DNA of 64,000 nt from Geosiphon pyriformis (lineage: Eukaryota; Glomeromycota; Glomeromycetes; Archaeosporales; Geosiphonaceae): NCBI GenBank assembly GCA_016748015.1, contig JAAOMT010000675.1:756314-820313 (forward strand), in the 5' to 3' direction. Shown piece after piece: positions 34,100 to 45,279 of the stretch. The notes below the pieces were generated by a model. The model was not told where the DNA came from, searched no databases, and saw only the letters and a list, made by a program, of their open reading frames with translations. How positions within the stretch are numbered: the first letter of the stretch is position 1; every line of letters begins with the position of its first letter. A program made the translations under genes and the position numbers.

Positions 34100-37000
34100 G
34101 TTCTTAGATTTGTTTTATTCATGACAAACCATCAGCATTTCTGTTGTCTTTTTTTTTCTTATAGTGTATAGTATAAGTATATTATGAAAGTACCATTTTT
34201 TATCTGGATTGGCAGCCATCATCATATTCTTGCTTTTGAAGTGATGTTAATCCTTTATAATCTGTGTATATATCAAACTTTTGGCTCAAGTATTTGTTTC
34301 ACTTCATGACTGCTCAATAGATTGCTAAGTGTTTTTGTTCTGGTGTTTCATAGTTCTTTTCAGCTGGTATTAGACTTCAGCTGGCATATGCTATTGGATG
34401 TTCTCTGCCGTCCAGTCCTCTCTGAGATAGTACTGCTCCCAATGCTTGGCCAGATGCATCAGTGATGATAATGAATGGTTTGCTGTGATCTGGATAGATC
34501 AGTACTGGAACTTGAATAAGCTTTCTTTTTAGAATATCAAAAGCTTCTTGTTGACTTTCTGTCTATTCATATTTTGTATTCTTGGTTTGCAGTTGGTTGA
34601 GTGGCTGCACTATCTTGGAAAAGTTCTTGATAAAACATTAATAGTAGCTGGCAAATCCCAAGAATGATTTCAGTTCTGTCATATTAGTCAACACTAAAAA
34701 GTTCTTTACTATCTCTATTTTCTTTGGATCTGTTTTGATGCCATTTTTGCTGACTATGTGTTCCAAGAATTTTAGTTCTGTCTTGCTGAAGAAGCACTTT
34801 GTTGCATTTAACTTTAGTCCTGTTCTTCTTAGTCTTTTGAACACTTGTTGAAGATGATGAAGATGATCATTAAATGTTTTTGAGAACACATTAGTGTCGT
34901 CCAAGTATACAACTACTGATTTCCACAATAAGCCAGTATAAACAATTTCCATTAGCCATTGGAAAGTTGCTGGGGCATTGGTTAAGCTGAATGGTATTAC
35001 TTTAAATTCAAAATTCCCTTCCCTTGTGGTAAATGCTGTTTTCTTTTTGTTAGCTGGATCCATGGCTACTTGCCAGTAATCACTGTTCAGGTCTAATGTT
35101 GAAAACCATTTGTTTTCACCGAAAGCATTAAATAATTCTTGGATCCATGAAGTGGGGTAGCTATCTTCATAAGTTACTTCATTGAGTTTTCTATAATCTA
35201 CACAAAAGCAAATTTTCTTATTCTTTTTTTGGATGAGTACCACTGGTAATAACCATAGGCTCATTGATGGTTGAATTAGCTCATTGTCAAGCATTCAGTT
35301 TATCTCTTGACAAATAATCTCGTGGCTAGCTGGTGGTACTTTGTATGCTCTTTGTTTAATTGGCATTGCATCTTCAGTCTTGATCTAATGCTGAATGATG
35401 TCAGTTTGGCCAAACTTGTTTTCGCTGGCAAAAATGTCATTAAAATTGTTGAGCAACATCTTGAACTGCATACGTTGGAGTGGATCTAATTTTCCCATGT
35501 TTATTTGTTCCAATTGCTCTAGTTGGAGCAAATAACATTCACTTTGTCTATATATTGTTTGTAATGTAATATCAACATATCCACAAAGCTATAAAAAGTC
35601 TGAAATGGTGCTTAGTAGTTGATTCTCTATTTCTGTAGTCAAATATTCAATGATGGTTCCTTCCAGTATATTGACAACATTTTTGGTGTTGTTGTAAATG
35701 AGAATTTTGATGTGGCTATAGTTCTTGGCTGGTATGTGGAGATTGATAAGTCCAATTTCTCCTAATTTACAAAGACTTGCTTTTGCTTCAAAAATTTGTG
35801 CTTGGTTCTTCACTTCCCTCTCTATTGTTACCATGTACTGGTCATATGATGAAATAGAAATTGCTTGACTGGTTGAGATAATTTCTTCTTGGCCAACAAT
35901 TTTTTCTTCTGCCATATTGACTGGCACATCTATTCTACCCATTAATCCGAATCTCTATATTCCTTTCGCTGTCATTTCTAATTTCTCTCTGTTTCCTACT
36001 GATACTAACTGAGCTACTCTAACCAGAGGCAGGAATATTGCCTGTGCTATTTTTTTATTTGGCTCTATAATATAGGCCCTTTCAGAATCATTTTGTAGCA
36101 TGGCAATGATATTTCCTACATATTCTGTGTCAATTATTTCTCCTCTTATATTTATCCCTTTTTTCACTAGATTACTCCTAGATGCTAATTGAACCATTGT
36201 TGTTGCTGGAATTTCCAGTGCTATTTTCAAATCAATGCAGGTGCATGAATGTGGCTCCAATTTGATGGCATCTTTTCCTGAATATCTCAGATCAAACCTG
36301 ACATCAGTATCATGCATGTGTTCTAGCATAATACCTTCATTATTATCACTAAACCATTTAAGTTCCTGTTTCTTAGTAAGGTCAGGAAGCACAATATATT
36401 GTTTATAGTTTGAATTGGAGTTTAAATCTGAGTTGGAATCATTGTCATTGCTCTTGCCATATTGAACAGAGCTGGAACCAGTGTTTTTATTGTTGTCATT
36501 ATCGGAGTTTGAATTGGAATTAAAATTTGATTCCAATTTTGATGTACAGCTGCTGATTGGTTCCTCTTCCTCTGGGATTGTGTAGATCATGCATGGTGGT
36601 AGATTGTAGATGAGGTCACATTTATTACAATACTAAAAGTCACATGGGATTAAGCAATGTTGACATAATTGAGTGTTCAACTGCTCTAAACATTGCTCTT
36701 GTTCTTCTCTAGTAGGTGCCAAATGCTGGTAATGTTTATAGAATTCTTCAGGGTTGTTCTTAATGTTGCCAAAGATGTCAAAAGTTTGAATGTATTCGGG
36801 TTTGGGAAGTAATAGAAGATTATTTTTTATCTCTAGTAGTTTGCTGGTTGTTGTGCCTTCTGCTTTTGCATATGCCATTCTCCATAGTTCATCTTCATTG
36901 TGGGGATATCCTTCCAATCGTTACAATGCTTGTTTCCAAGTGTCATCAATTGGTGTTCTTTTGCTTACCCAATTGTTTATTAGTATAGTGTATTAACATG

Positions 37001-38243
37001 TCTCGTCACATGTTCTTCCATGCCCAGGAATGTTACTCCACATTCCTTCATCTAGTAGAATAGTTCTATATGCGAGACATGGTTGGTTATTCCACTTTTT
37101 TTGTCATTTTGGTCATCCAAAATGCTCTATGATGCATGGGCAGCAGTAAAATCTTGTGGCCATAGAGTATTCCTTGTCGTCGCCACAGCATGCGCCCATT
37201 AATGACAATTTCTTGCTGTAATTAACGCATTCCAATTTTGGTTGATAATAATTGGTTGGTAGTAATGAAGTGTATGTGTCTGAACTATAAATGCTGCTGG
37301 TAAGAGTGGTTCCTTTTTTTTTCTCCTTTCTCTTTCCCTTATCAGTTTCTTCCCACTTCCAGTTGGCTGGTTTGTCTTGGTCATTATCAGTTTTCCAGAT
37401 AAGTTCTTTGTTTTCCTTCTCTTTTCCCTTATCGTCCCAAAAAAGTATCAGTGATAGCTCATTGTGGTCTTTGTCGGCCCATAAGACTTGGTAGGCTTCC
37501 CAGGTCAGTTTCCTTGTTTCTTTCTCAAACTTGATGAGCAGTTGGGCATTGCTTGGCTTAAAGTGGCCACAAGTGCTTGGTGTTTGAGTATGCTGACCAC
37601 CAAAGGTTAATTGTAGTTCTTGGGTGGTTCAATCAAGGGTAGCATGGGTTTTTGACAACCAATCATTGCCCACTAGAGCCTGGTATTGTGTGGCTTCTAT
37701 TACAAGGACTTTGATGGGTACCATGATGCCATTAATTTTGATAGATAGGTTGTTTATTTTGCCTATTGGAGTTTTGGTCACTCCATTAGCTGTAATGATT
37801 CTTGCATTGGCAGCTCGGTCAACTTGGTGACCTAATTGATCCATGAGTTGTCTTGTTATAATGCTGCCAGCTGATCCACTATCTAAAATCAGTTTGATGG
37901 CATGGTCATCAATTTTGGCATCTATATACATGGTAGTGATTGGCTTCTCTTCCAGAGCTGCTCTACTGAATAACAGAATTTCGATCATTTCTTCTAAGTC
38001 AAAGAAAAAGATGGCCACAAGCAATTCATCATTGGTGACAGTTGCTGGTGGAATGTTGTTGGTAAGTGCTTGTTGTTGGTTGGATCCCAAATTGTTGGTG
38101 GTGGCATTTTCTGGGGTAACCAGGAGACTTAAATAGTTCTGAGAATTTGGGTTTTGGATGGCACTGGTATCTGAATTCCAAGAACATGATTCTGATGGTG
38201 AGTTGGAAGAACTGAGGATCAGTTGGTGAACAACCATTGCCAA
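34100..38243 (-). pseudogene. Element D pol: protease, Cys-rich, dUTPase, RT, RNase H
   Basis: One reading frame carries all domains. Protease near 37629-37920 has IKLILDSGSAGSIITRQLM and ALVGNDWL, intact. The Cys-rich segment about 36600-37260 has CVNYSKK (Cys to Tyr), CCPC, CDETC and LCQHC...CNKC modules. An acidic Asn/Ser linker (36430-36530) follows. The dUTPase at about 35955-36330 has VRFDLRYSG, ASRSNLVKKG, IIDTEYVGNI and KIAQAIFLPL, but motif 5 is eroded (KGI-stop-RFGLM). Next come a beta-rich domain (NLHIPAKNYSHIKILIYN, 35589-35942), RT 34638-35294 with VVYLDDTNVF intact, and RNase H about 34140-34640 (IITDASGQALGAVL, FDIYTDYKGL). Confidence 0.92.
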
Positions 38244-40330
38244 TCTCCAGTTTTGTGTAATTCTAGGTCTGAGGTGGCTTGATGTCGTATTAACTGAATT
38301 CCGGAGTAGTGTTTGAATTGATTGAGGTTGATAGATTACTTGTGACTGCAGTTAATATATTATGGGTGGCTGCAGTTGATATATTGTTGGTGGCTGCAGT
38401 TGATAAACTGGAGTCTGATATATTGGTGCATGATAAATTGGCTACTGTGTCATTGGCAGGTAAGTGTTTTGCTATTGTTTCTGATTTTGCTAATATCTCA
38501 GAGTTTGAAATTGGTGATTGGGGTTTCTGTATTGATTTCCCAATCGCTGGTGGTTATAAGTGTTGCAGTTTGCTTTGATGTGCCCTTGTTTACCACAGTT
38601 GTGACAGACATACATCTCTGGCTGCCACTGCTGATTGGCCAATATTGAGAGATGCACTTGATTTTGGGAACGATTGTAGTTTCCTGGATTGCTGTGTCAT
38701 TGAGGTGGTTAATAAATTGCATGATTGTCAGCTAAGTATCTTTCTAATTTCTGATTAATTGAATTACTGAATTGTTTCAATTTGGAGTCCAATTCAGATG
38801 ATCCATTCATTACTAGATTAATGGCTTGGGCATGGTTGGCCTTGGACTCAGCTGATTCAAAATTACTGGCATGTGTGACTGTATCTTGAAGGGTGCCTAG
38901 ATGCAATGGGCATACATGTTGCAAGATGCTGCTGCACAGGCCACGGATAAACTGGTTGAGGATCTGTGGCACTGTGAAATAGTTGGCATCAATTGCCTGG
39001 ATCTGGCACAGATTTCTATGGAAGTGTTCCAGGTAAGTGGTGACTGCTTCAGTTTCTCCTTGCTTCATGGTGGTGAATGTATTGACTAGATGGTTAATAC
39101 TGTTATTGTTGCTGAAATATTTTAAAAATTCCACTTTGAAGGCATTGAAGTCTTGTGGTTTATTGATCAAGCTCTAATACTATGAATTGGCAGTATCTTT
39201 GAGAAAGTAGGGAATGGCTTGCATTGCTCAGGCATCATTCCATCCATTGGCTGTGATGGCTTTTTCCACATTGTTCAGCCATACTTGAGTGTCATCCTTT
39301 TTGCCGGTGAAATTATCCAGTTTCGCAATTTGTACATAGACCATTGAATCTAAGTTGGGTGGTTGTGGTGGTTGTTAAAGTGGTTGTTAATTTTGTTAAG
39401 GTGGTAGTTGAAGTGGCTGCTGTATGGATTCAGCTATTAGATCAATTGATGGTTGATCAATAACAATTACTGGAGGTAAGTTTGGTTGATTAATTGGATC
39501 AGGGTTTTGATTATCCTGAGTTAGCAGTATCTAAATATTCAGAGTTTCAACTTTCAGATTTACTGAATTTAAATTTTGCTGGTTTTGAAGATTCGGGTTT
39601 CAAATTTCAGGTTTTCAGTGATCGGGTTCTGGTAAGTGAATTCTTGATCCTCAGTTTCTTCTTCTTCCTCTTCTTCTGATTCCATTACCTTCCATGGATC
39701 AGAGATTCCAAAATCTGGTGGAGATGGCAGTAATCAAATTCTTAACGGCATTGATGATTGTGATTTAAATTCCTCAAAATATTTGCTATATGGTCCTAAT
39801 AACTCTGCTTTTCTTTGTTTACTTTGGAATGAGAATCATCCAAATCTTGATGTCACATTTGGTGTGGACATACCTGCTGATGTAATATTAATAGTGCTTC
39901 TGGGTATGTGATAATATGATGGATATGGTGGGGATTTAATTCTTTGTTTCTTCCAGATTGGTAGTTGTATCTTTTTAGGCATTACTGCTGGTGTTTGTAA
40001 TCTTCCTTTATTTTTGTCTGTGTAAGTAATAGGAAATTGTTGTTGCACATATCTTTCAATGGTTTGATTAATTTCCCTGATGATTGAGACAAAACTGTGA
40101 TTTCTTGGTAAGCTGGTGTGTTGAAATAATTCTGTATAGAAATTTTCTCTTGCTGATTCAATATTAATGATTCCTCCTAAACAGTCTGTGATTTTATTGT
40201 TGACATAATAGTTGAAGACTGATTCTGCTAGATAATGGTTGTTGTTTAGTTCTAACTGTTGGCTGTATTTTTGGAACAAGAATTTGGTGAATCCTAAGTG
40301 GTTGGCTCCTATAATTTCTAATTTTGCCAC
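38244..40330 (-). pseudogene. Element D gag
   Basis: It opens at GTG 40330 (read as AKLEIIGANHLGFTKF). The N-terminal domain has KITDCLGGIINIES and TELFQHTSLPRNHSF. A capsid-like block follows at about 38709-39340 (WLNNVEKAITANGW, FKVEFLKYFSNNNSINHLV, ETEAVTTYLEHFHRNL). An intact CCHC knuckle (CHNCGKQGHIKANC) is at 38565-38606. After it comes a run of three YQLQPP-type peptide repeats (38340-38400). One frame change lies between 39170 and 39836, and there are several stops. The mid-gag frame continues into protease, so gag-pol is probably one polyprotein. Confidence 0.88.
38565..38606 (-). other. Zinc knuckle in element D gag
   Basis: CHNCGKQGHIKANC fits C-x2-C-x4-H-x4-C with all ligands present. 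It is the nucleocapsid RNA-binding motif. Confidence 0.93.
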
Positions 40331-40378
40331 TGTTGATTAGTTGTTGGTGCTGGTTCTCTGTAGGATTATACCTCACAG

Positions 40379-40387
40379 GGAGCACCA
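40379..40387 (-). promoter_or_regulatory. Element D primer binding site
   Basis: On the minus strand TGGTGCTCC follows the 5' LTR after TT. Confidence 0.7.
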
Positions 40388-40389
40388 AA

Positions 40390-41242
40390 TGTTACAGATA
40401 ATTCTTTGGGGCATTGAGTAAATAACAAACCCATAACTTGGTGCTCAAGATGATTGGTAACGATAATAATCTGAAGATATTTTATCTGAAGGTTTTCTAA
40501 TTGAGTTCTTTGTATAATGGACAGAAATTCAATGGTAACAGTTTATCAGTAGTTTCCTGAAACTGTAGTTTTGTCGATTGCTTGCTCAGCTTGATGGTTG
40601 ATGATTCTTTTGGTACAATATCCTCTGTAAGTGTATACCAGTGCTGTTTCTTGATGTCAGTTCCTCTGTAAGTCCTCCAAGAGTAAGTATTGTTTAAGCA
40701 AGTTTATTTCTCTGTAAGTCCTCCAAAAGTAAGTATTGTTTAAGTAAGTTTTATTCCTCATAAGTCCTCCAAGAATAATTCCTTTAATCAAGTTAGTAAA
40801 CAACAAAGAAAATAACAAAAAGATAAAAAAAAATAAATGAAAGATGAAATAAGCCAAGGCGATTTGCAAGTTAGTATTCCATCAATAGTCATGATCAAGA
40901 GCTATTGTTCCAGTAGAGTTAAGTATGAATTATTATCAACATGAGATGTTGATAATGAAAAGAAGTTTTGTAATATAGAATAATTATTTATTGATGATTG
41001 TGTTTTGAGGCTAAGAATTTTGTGGTATCAATTTTTTTTTTCTGCTTTTAATGCTACTGCTATATATACATATTTGAGATTTCTCAATTCCTCAATTTCT
41101 TGCAACAAAAATTCTGGAATTCCTGGAATCCTGTGAATTCTGATGAGAAAAATCTTGGAATTCCATATTTACTACGTCTACATCTGATTGGCTAATATCT
41201 ACTGACTAATAATACTATATTTTCTATATTCTATGAGTAACA
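40390..41242 (-). repeat. Element D 5' LTR
   Basis: 853 bp, from TGTTACAG to GAGTAACA. It is about 100 bp shorter than the 3' LTR because most of the GGAATCCTG array is missing; otherwise closely similar. Confidence 0.92.
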
Positions 41243-41246
41243 ATGA
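41243..41246. repeat. Element D target-site duplication, high-coordinate copy
   Basis: ATGA, matching 30993-30996. Confidence 0.8.
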
Positions 41247-41900
41247 TAAAGAAAAGAGAAAGTAGTATTTAATAACAATTGGTTTTTGTTATATTGTTAT
41301 TTAGAACAATATCTGATACTTTAACCAAAGAACAACTTGTGCAAAAGACATCCAAAATATATGAATAAGCCAATTTTTATTAATTTTAAACTCTATAACT
41401 TATTTGGAATTATTTGATTTGTGATTTATAAGAGTTGTTAATAAGTAAGATATATTGTATTTTTTATTGTCATAAACTTTAAATTTTTGTATTGCATTTA
41501 TAAAGTTACAATTAAGAATAAATGCTGTTAGAAATTTCACTTTTAATAATTTTTTTTAGGTAATAATTAATAAATTTGCATATTTTATAAAAAATCAAAT
41601 TTTTTGAAAAATGTTATCTGAAATCTTTTGATATGTTAAAGCATATTTTTTAGTGTTGAGATCTAATAGATAATTGTATGTATTATTAAAAATAGTAAAA
41701 GTTATTTTGTATAAGTTTTTGGTACAGTTAATATTGACATGCCAATTATATCCTTAATGTTTTAATTTGGTATTCTAATAATTTTAAATGTTAATCTTTT
41801 TTTTGGTTTGTATTAGCCATCAAATTTGCATTTAAAAGTGCAATATTTAATGCTATTATCTAGATATTGTTTTAATCTCTTTTGAATAACTCCAAATCTT
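41243..41900 (-). pseudogene. MULE transposase N-terminal part with FAR1-like domain
   Basis: The minus strand reads CKFDG-stop-YKPKK, then WHVNIN and a block ending NTYNYLL, the pattern of a FAR1-like C-C-H-H zinc domain with both late His changed to Tyr. It continues TKKYALTYQKISDN, then WLIHIFWMSFAQVVLWLKYQ and, after a 1-bp slip, DIVLNNNITKTNCY and ILLSLFFI. That last block leads without a frame break into NNNTRSY at 30996 once element D is removed. The start codon is not identifiable; the upper limit near 41900 is approximate. Confidence 0.78.
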
Positions 41901-43028
41901 TGTTATTTACTATAAATTTTTATAATTACATTAACATCTTCTCATGTTTTAAAACTATAACTGGTGCAAAGTTTTATAGTTAAATAAATATAAGAAAATC
42001 TGACATTAAATATGACTAAAATTATAATCAAAGATCTTATCTTTATTTAGGTTTCTAATTAAACCAAATCAAACCAAACTTTGGGTGTTGTTTAAGTTCA
42101 GTTTAAATTATAAACTGAACTTAAACTGAACCAATTTTTTAAAGTAAATTCGATTTAAGTTTGGCATTAAACTTTTTTGACAAGTCTAAGTTTGGTTTAA
42201 GTTTGGTTCAAAGTTCATAAACTTGTTTAAGTTCAATGAAATTAAAAAAAAATATAACTTGTATTATTTGTTTAATTACTATAATCAGTTAAAAAAATAT
42301 ATAAAACTATGCATGTATAACAATTCTACTTTCCAACTTACCAAAATAAATTCATTGTTGGTATTATTCAATATTACCAAAGTTTTAAAATTCGAAATAA
42401 TAGAATTTAATAATCCAAATAGTCCAAATATTAATATATTTAGTAAATATAGTTTTCAAAATAAAGTATGAGATTATTTTAATAAGTTTAAATAGACAAA
42501 AAAAAACAGCTAAATATATAGTCTTAAAATATGTGCATAAACTATTTTTCTATAAAACTATAGTATTACTAAACTCTTATGGCATTATTTAGAAACTTTC
42601 TATTAAACAATATATATTATAATGAAAGAATATTATAAAAAAAGGCAAAATATTTAGAAAGATTATAAGTCAATTAAAAAAATGTTTTAATAGTAAAATT
42701 GCTATTTTTTTTATGATTTTTGGCCAATCTAACTAGAAAACTGCTCTAGCTTTCTGTAGTAATTACTATTAACATTAATAATAAAAAACTTTGTGATATA
42801 GTTACTATTTAGCTTATTAAACACCAGTAATCATTTTTTATAATAGAAAACTTCAAATTAATTAAAATATTCTAATATTTGAATTTTACTTTTCAATTTG
42901 TTTGTATTGATACAATTAAAAATAGAATCATGAAACTTTATGTCTTAGATAGACAATAATTAAGAGTAAGTATTATTTTTATTATAAAATATTTTTTTTT
43001 TTATTTATATTTATAACATAATAGATAT
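41901..43028. other. AT-rich interval with palindrome, no recognised gene
   Basis: No coding remnant that I can name. It contains a perfect hairpin at 42090-42126 flanked by AAGTTTGG/GTTTAAG-type repeats (42060-42240). It may hold the MULE 5' end. An 82-codon frame at 42223 has no ATG at its start and no family resemblance. Confidence 0.5.
42090..42126. repeat. Perfect inverted repeat, 16-bp arms, 5-nt loop
   Basis: GTTTAAGTTCAGTTTA, loop AATTA, then TAAACTGAACTTAAAC. Related direct repeats (TTTAAGTTTGG, GTTTAAGTTCA) follow within 120 bp. Confidence 0.9.
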
Positions 43029-43937
43029 TGTTACTTATAGAATATAGGAAGTATACTAGCATATAAATTAGCCAATCAAAAGTAGCTGTAATAAATGTGG
43101 AATTTCAGGATTCCTCTCAAAGAAATTGTAGAATTTCAGAAATTTCAGAATTCTCATACAAGAAATCACAGAATTCCAAGAATTTCAGGATTTTCATATA
43201 AGAAATTGCAGGATTCCAGAATTTTAGGATTCCTTTCAAAGGAATTGCAAGATTCCAAAAATTTCAGGATTTCTAATGTAAAGAATCAAAGAATTGAAGA
43301 ATCTCAATTATGTATATATATCAGTAGCATTAAAAATAAAAAAGACAAACTTCTCAGTTTATATTTGATTTAAGCAACCTTCCATTCACAAATATCAATA
43401 AATAATTATTCACTATCTCAATCCATTTTTCACTATCAACATTTCATGTTGATAAGAATTAATACTTAACCACTTTGGAACAATAAATCTTGATTATGGC
43501 TATTGATGGGATACTAACATTTATTGTCTTGGCTTATTTCTTTATTTTCTTTATTTTATTTCTTTTCATTTTCTTTTGTTATTTTTTTTTGTTTTACTAA
43601 TTGATTAAAGAGAAAAGTGCTAAATTATTGATGTCAAGGATAGCCTGGTAAAAGATCCCAAAGGAAGGGTATAACATTGAGAATTTAAAGATAGCTTATC
43701 AGAAAAGCATCTCTGTCAGATTACCAGCCACTATGCTAAGAAAAAAATTCAATAGAATTGCAATTCCGGGAGACTATTGAGAAGACAATACTTGAATCTC
43801 TGTTCATTATACAAAGGATTCAACCAAAACCTTCAGACAAACAACACCTTCAAATTACTATCATTATGAATAGCTTCTGAGCATCAAGTTACAGGTTTTG
43901 TTATTTGATTTAAGACCCCAAATAAACACTTGTAATA
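43029..43937 (+). repeat. Element F 5' LTR
   Basis: 909 bp, from TGTTACTTATAG to TTGTAATA (terminal CA now TA). It matches the reverse complement of the D LTR, including the AATTTCAGGATTCC tandem array (about 43095-43315) and a TATATATA box. Confidence 0.9.
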
Positions 43938-43939
43938 TT

Positions 43940-43948
43940 TGGTGCTCT
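43940..43948 (+). promoter_or_regulatory. Element F primer binding site
   Basis: TGGTGCTCT after TT, immediately downstream of the LTR. Confidence 0.7.
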
Positions 43949-43999
43949 CTGTGAGGTATAATTCTACAGAGAACCAGCACCAACAACAATAATTCAAAA

Positions 44000-44936
44000 G
44001 TGGCAGAATCAGAAATCATAGGAGCAAACCATTTAGGATTTACCAAATTTTTGTTTCAACAGTACAGCCAACAATTAAAATTAAACAATAACCATTTTCC
44101 AGCAGAATCAGCCTTTAACTTTTATGTCAATGATAAAATTACAGACTGCTTAGGAGGAACAATTAACATTGAATTCACAAGAGAAAATTTTTATACAGAA
44201 TTATTTCAACATACCAGCTTACCAAGAAATTACAGTTTTGCACCAATTATCAGAAAAATCAATTAAACTATTGAAAGATACACCCAACAACAATTCTCCA
44301 TTACCTATACAGACAAAGGCAAAGAAAGATTGCAAACACCAGCAGTAACACCCAAAAAAATACAACCATTCACTTGGAAAAAAACCAGAGTTGAATTACT
44401 AACTAATCTATCATACTATTATACACCAGGAAGTGCCATTAATATCTCTTTAGCAGATGCATCCACATCAAATACAACATCAACCTTAGAACAATTTCCA
44501 TTTCAAAATAAACAAAGAAGAACAGAGTTATTAAGACTATATGGCGAATATTTTGAAAGATTTAAATTACAATTACCAATGCTATTAGGACTTTGATTAC
44601 CACCACTTCCATCAGACTTTGGAACAGCTAATTTATGGGAAGTAATAGAATCAGAAAAAGAGGAAGAAGAAGAAAGTGAAGATCAGGAATTTACTTACCA
44701 AAACCTGATCCTAAAAAATCTGGAAGTTGAAACTTTGAACATTCAAACCCAGCAAACTTAGAACAATCCAAACTCCGAAACAATTAATTAGCAAAACTTA
44801 CCTCCAGTAATTGTCATCAATTAACCACCAATTGAACTAATTATTGAATTGATTCAACAGCAGACACTTCAGCAATCTATTCAACAATAACTTCAACCAC
44901 TACCACCATAACAACAACAACAAATAACATATACAT
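44000..44936 (+). pseudogene. Element F gag N-terminal fragment
   Basis: A single frame from GTG 44000 (AESEIIGANHLGFTKF) with the same order of blocks as D gag: KITDCLGGTINIEF, TELFQHTSLPRNYSF, an acidic block (EKEEEEESEDQEFTYQN) and a Gln/Pro-rich tail. Stops include TAA after RKIN (D has Gln there) and TGA after LLGL at a position where D gag also has TGA. No ATG lies upstream in frame. It is cut by element C after about 312 codons. Confidence 0.87.
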
Positions 44937-45247
44937 TGTTACCGGAGGTTTTTGGTCTCTTTTCTTGAATGTTGTAACTGTCTGTTGGTTGCAAATTCAC
45001 GTTTTCTAGAAGTAGTTGAACCTCCAGTAACTGAATTTATCTTCAAATTATTTCCTATAATTTGAACTGCTGGGCTTATAAGTAGAATGATCAATTTTGT
45101 GCCAGTTGCTTTATGTAGTTACATTGTAGTAAATGTTAACTCTTTTCCAGGAATTGCTCATCTGGAAGCTCACTAAAATGTGTAGTTACTTTGCTGTGAA
45201 AGTCAACTTTTCTACAGGAATCTTGTCTGTAGGCTACCTTAATGATT

Positions 45248-45279
<32 letters not shown>

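Larger units (their letters stand above)
30997..41242 (-). mobile_element. Ty3/gypsy LTR retrotransposon D, full length
   Basis: 10246 bp with two LTRs and a 4-bp ATGA duplication, inserted in the MULE gene next to its first catalytic Asp codon. It is a different family from A/B/C (different LTR, diverged proteins) but has the same gene order, including dUTPase and ORF3. It is the best preserved: protease DSG, RT YLDD and the RNase H Asp/Glu/Asp set are intact, but integrase catalytic residues are Asn, Asn and Lys, and the dUTPase is degraded. Confidence 0.95.
43029..44936 (+). mobile_element. D-family element F, 5' fragment
   Basis: 5' LTR, PBS and gag N-terminus of a D-like element on the plus strand. 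It stops abruptly at 44936, where the LTR of element C begins. The missing part is not found on the other side of C, so the fragment was cut by more than a simple insertion. Confidence 0.9.

Noticed and set aside
42223-42471. 82-codon plus frame near the palindrome
   Set aside because: Its first codon is not ATG, it has no family resemblance, and A/T composition makes such frames common.
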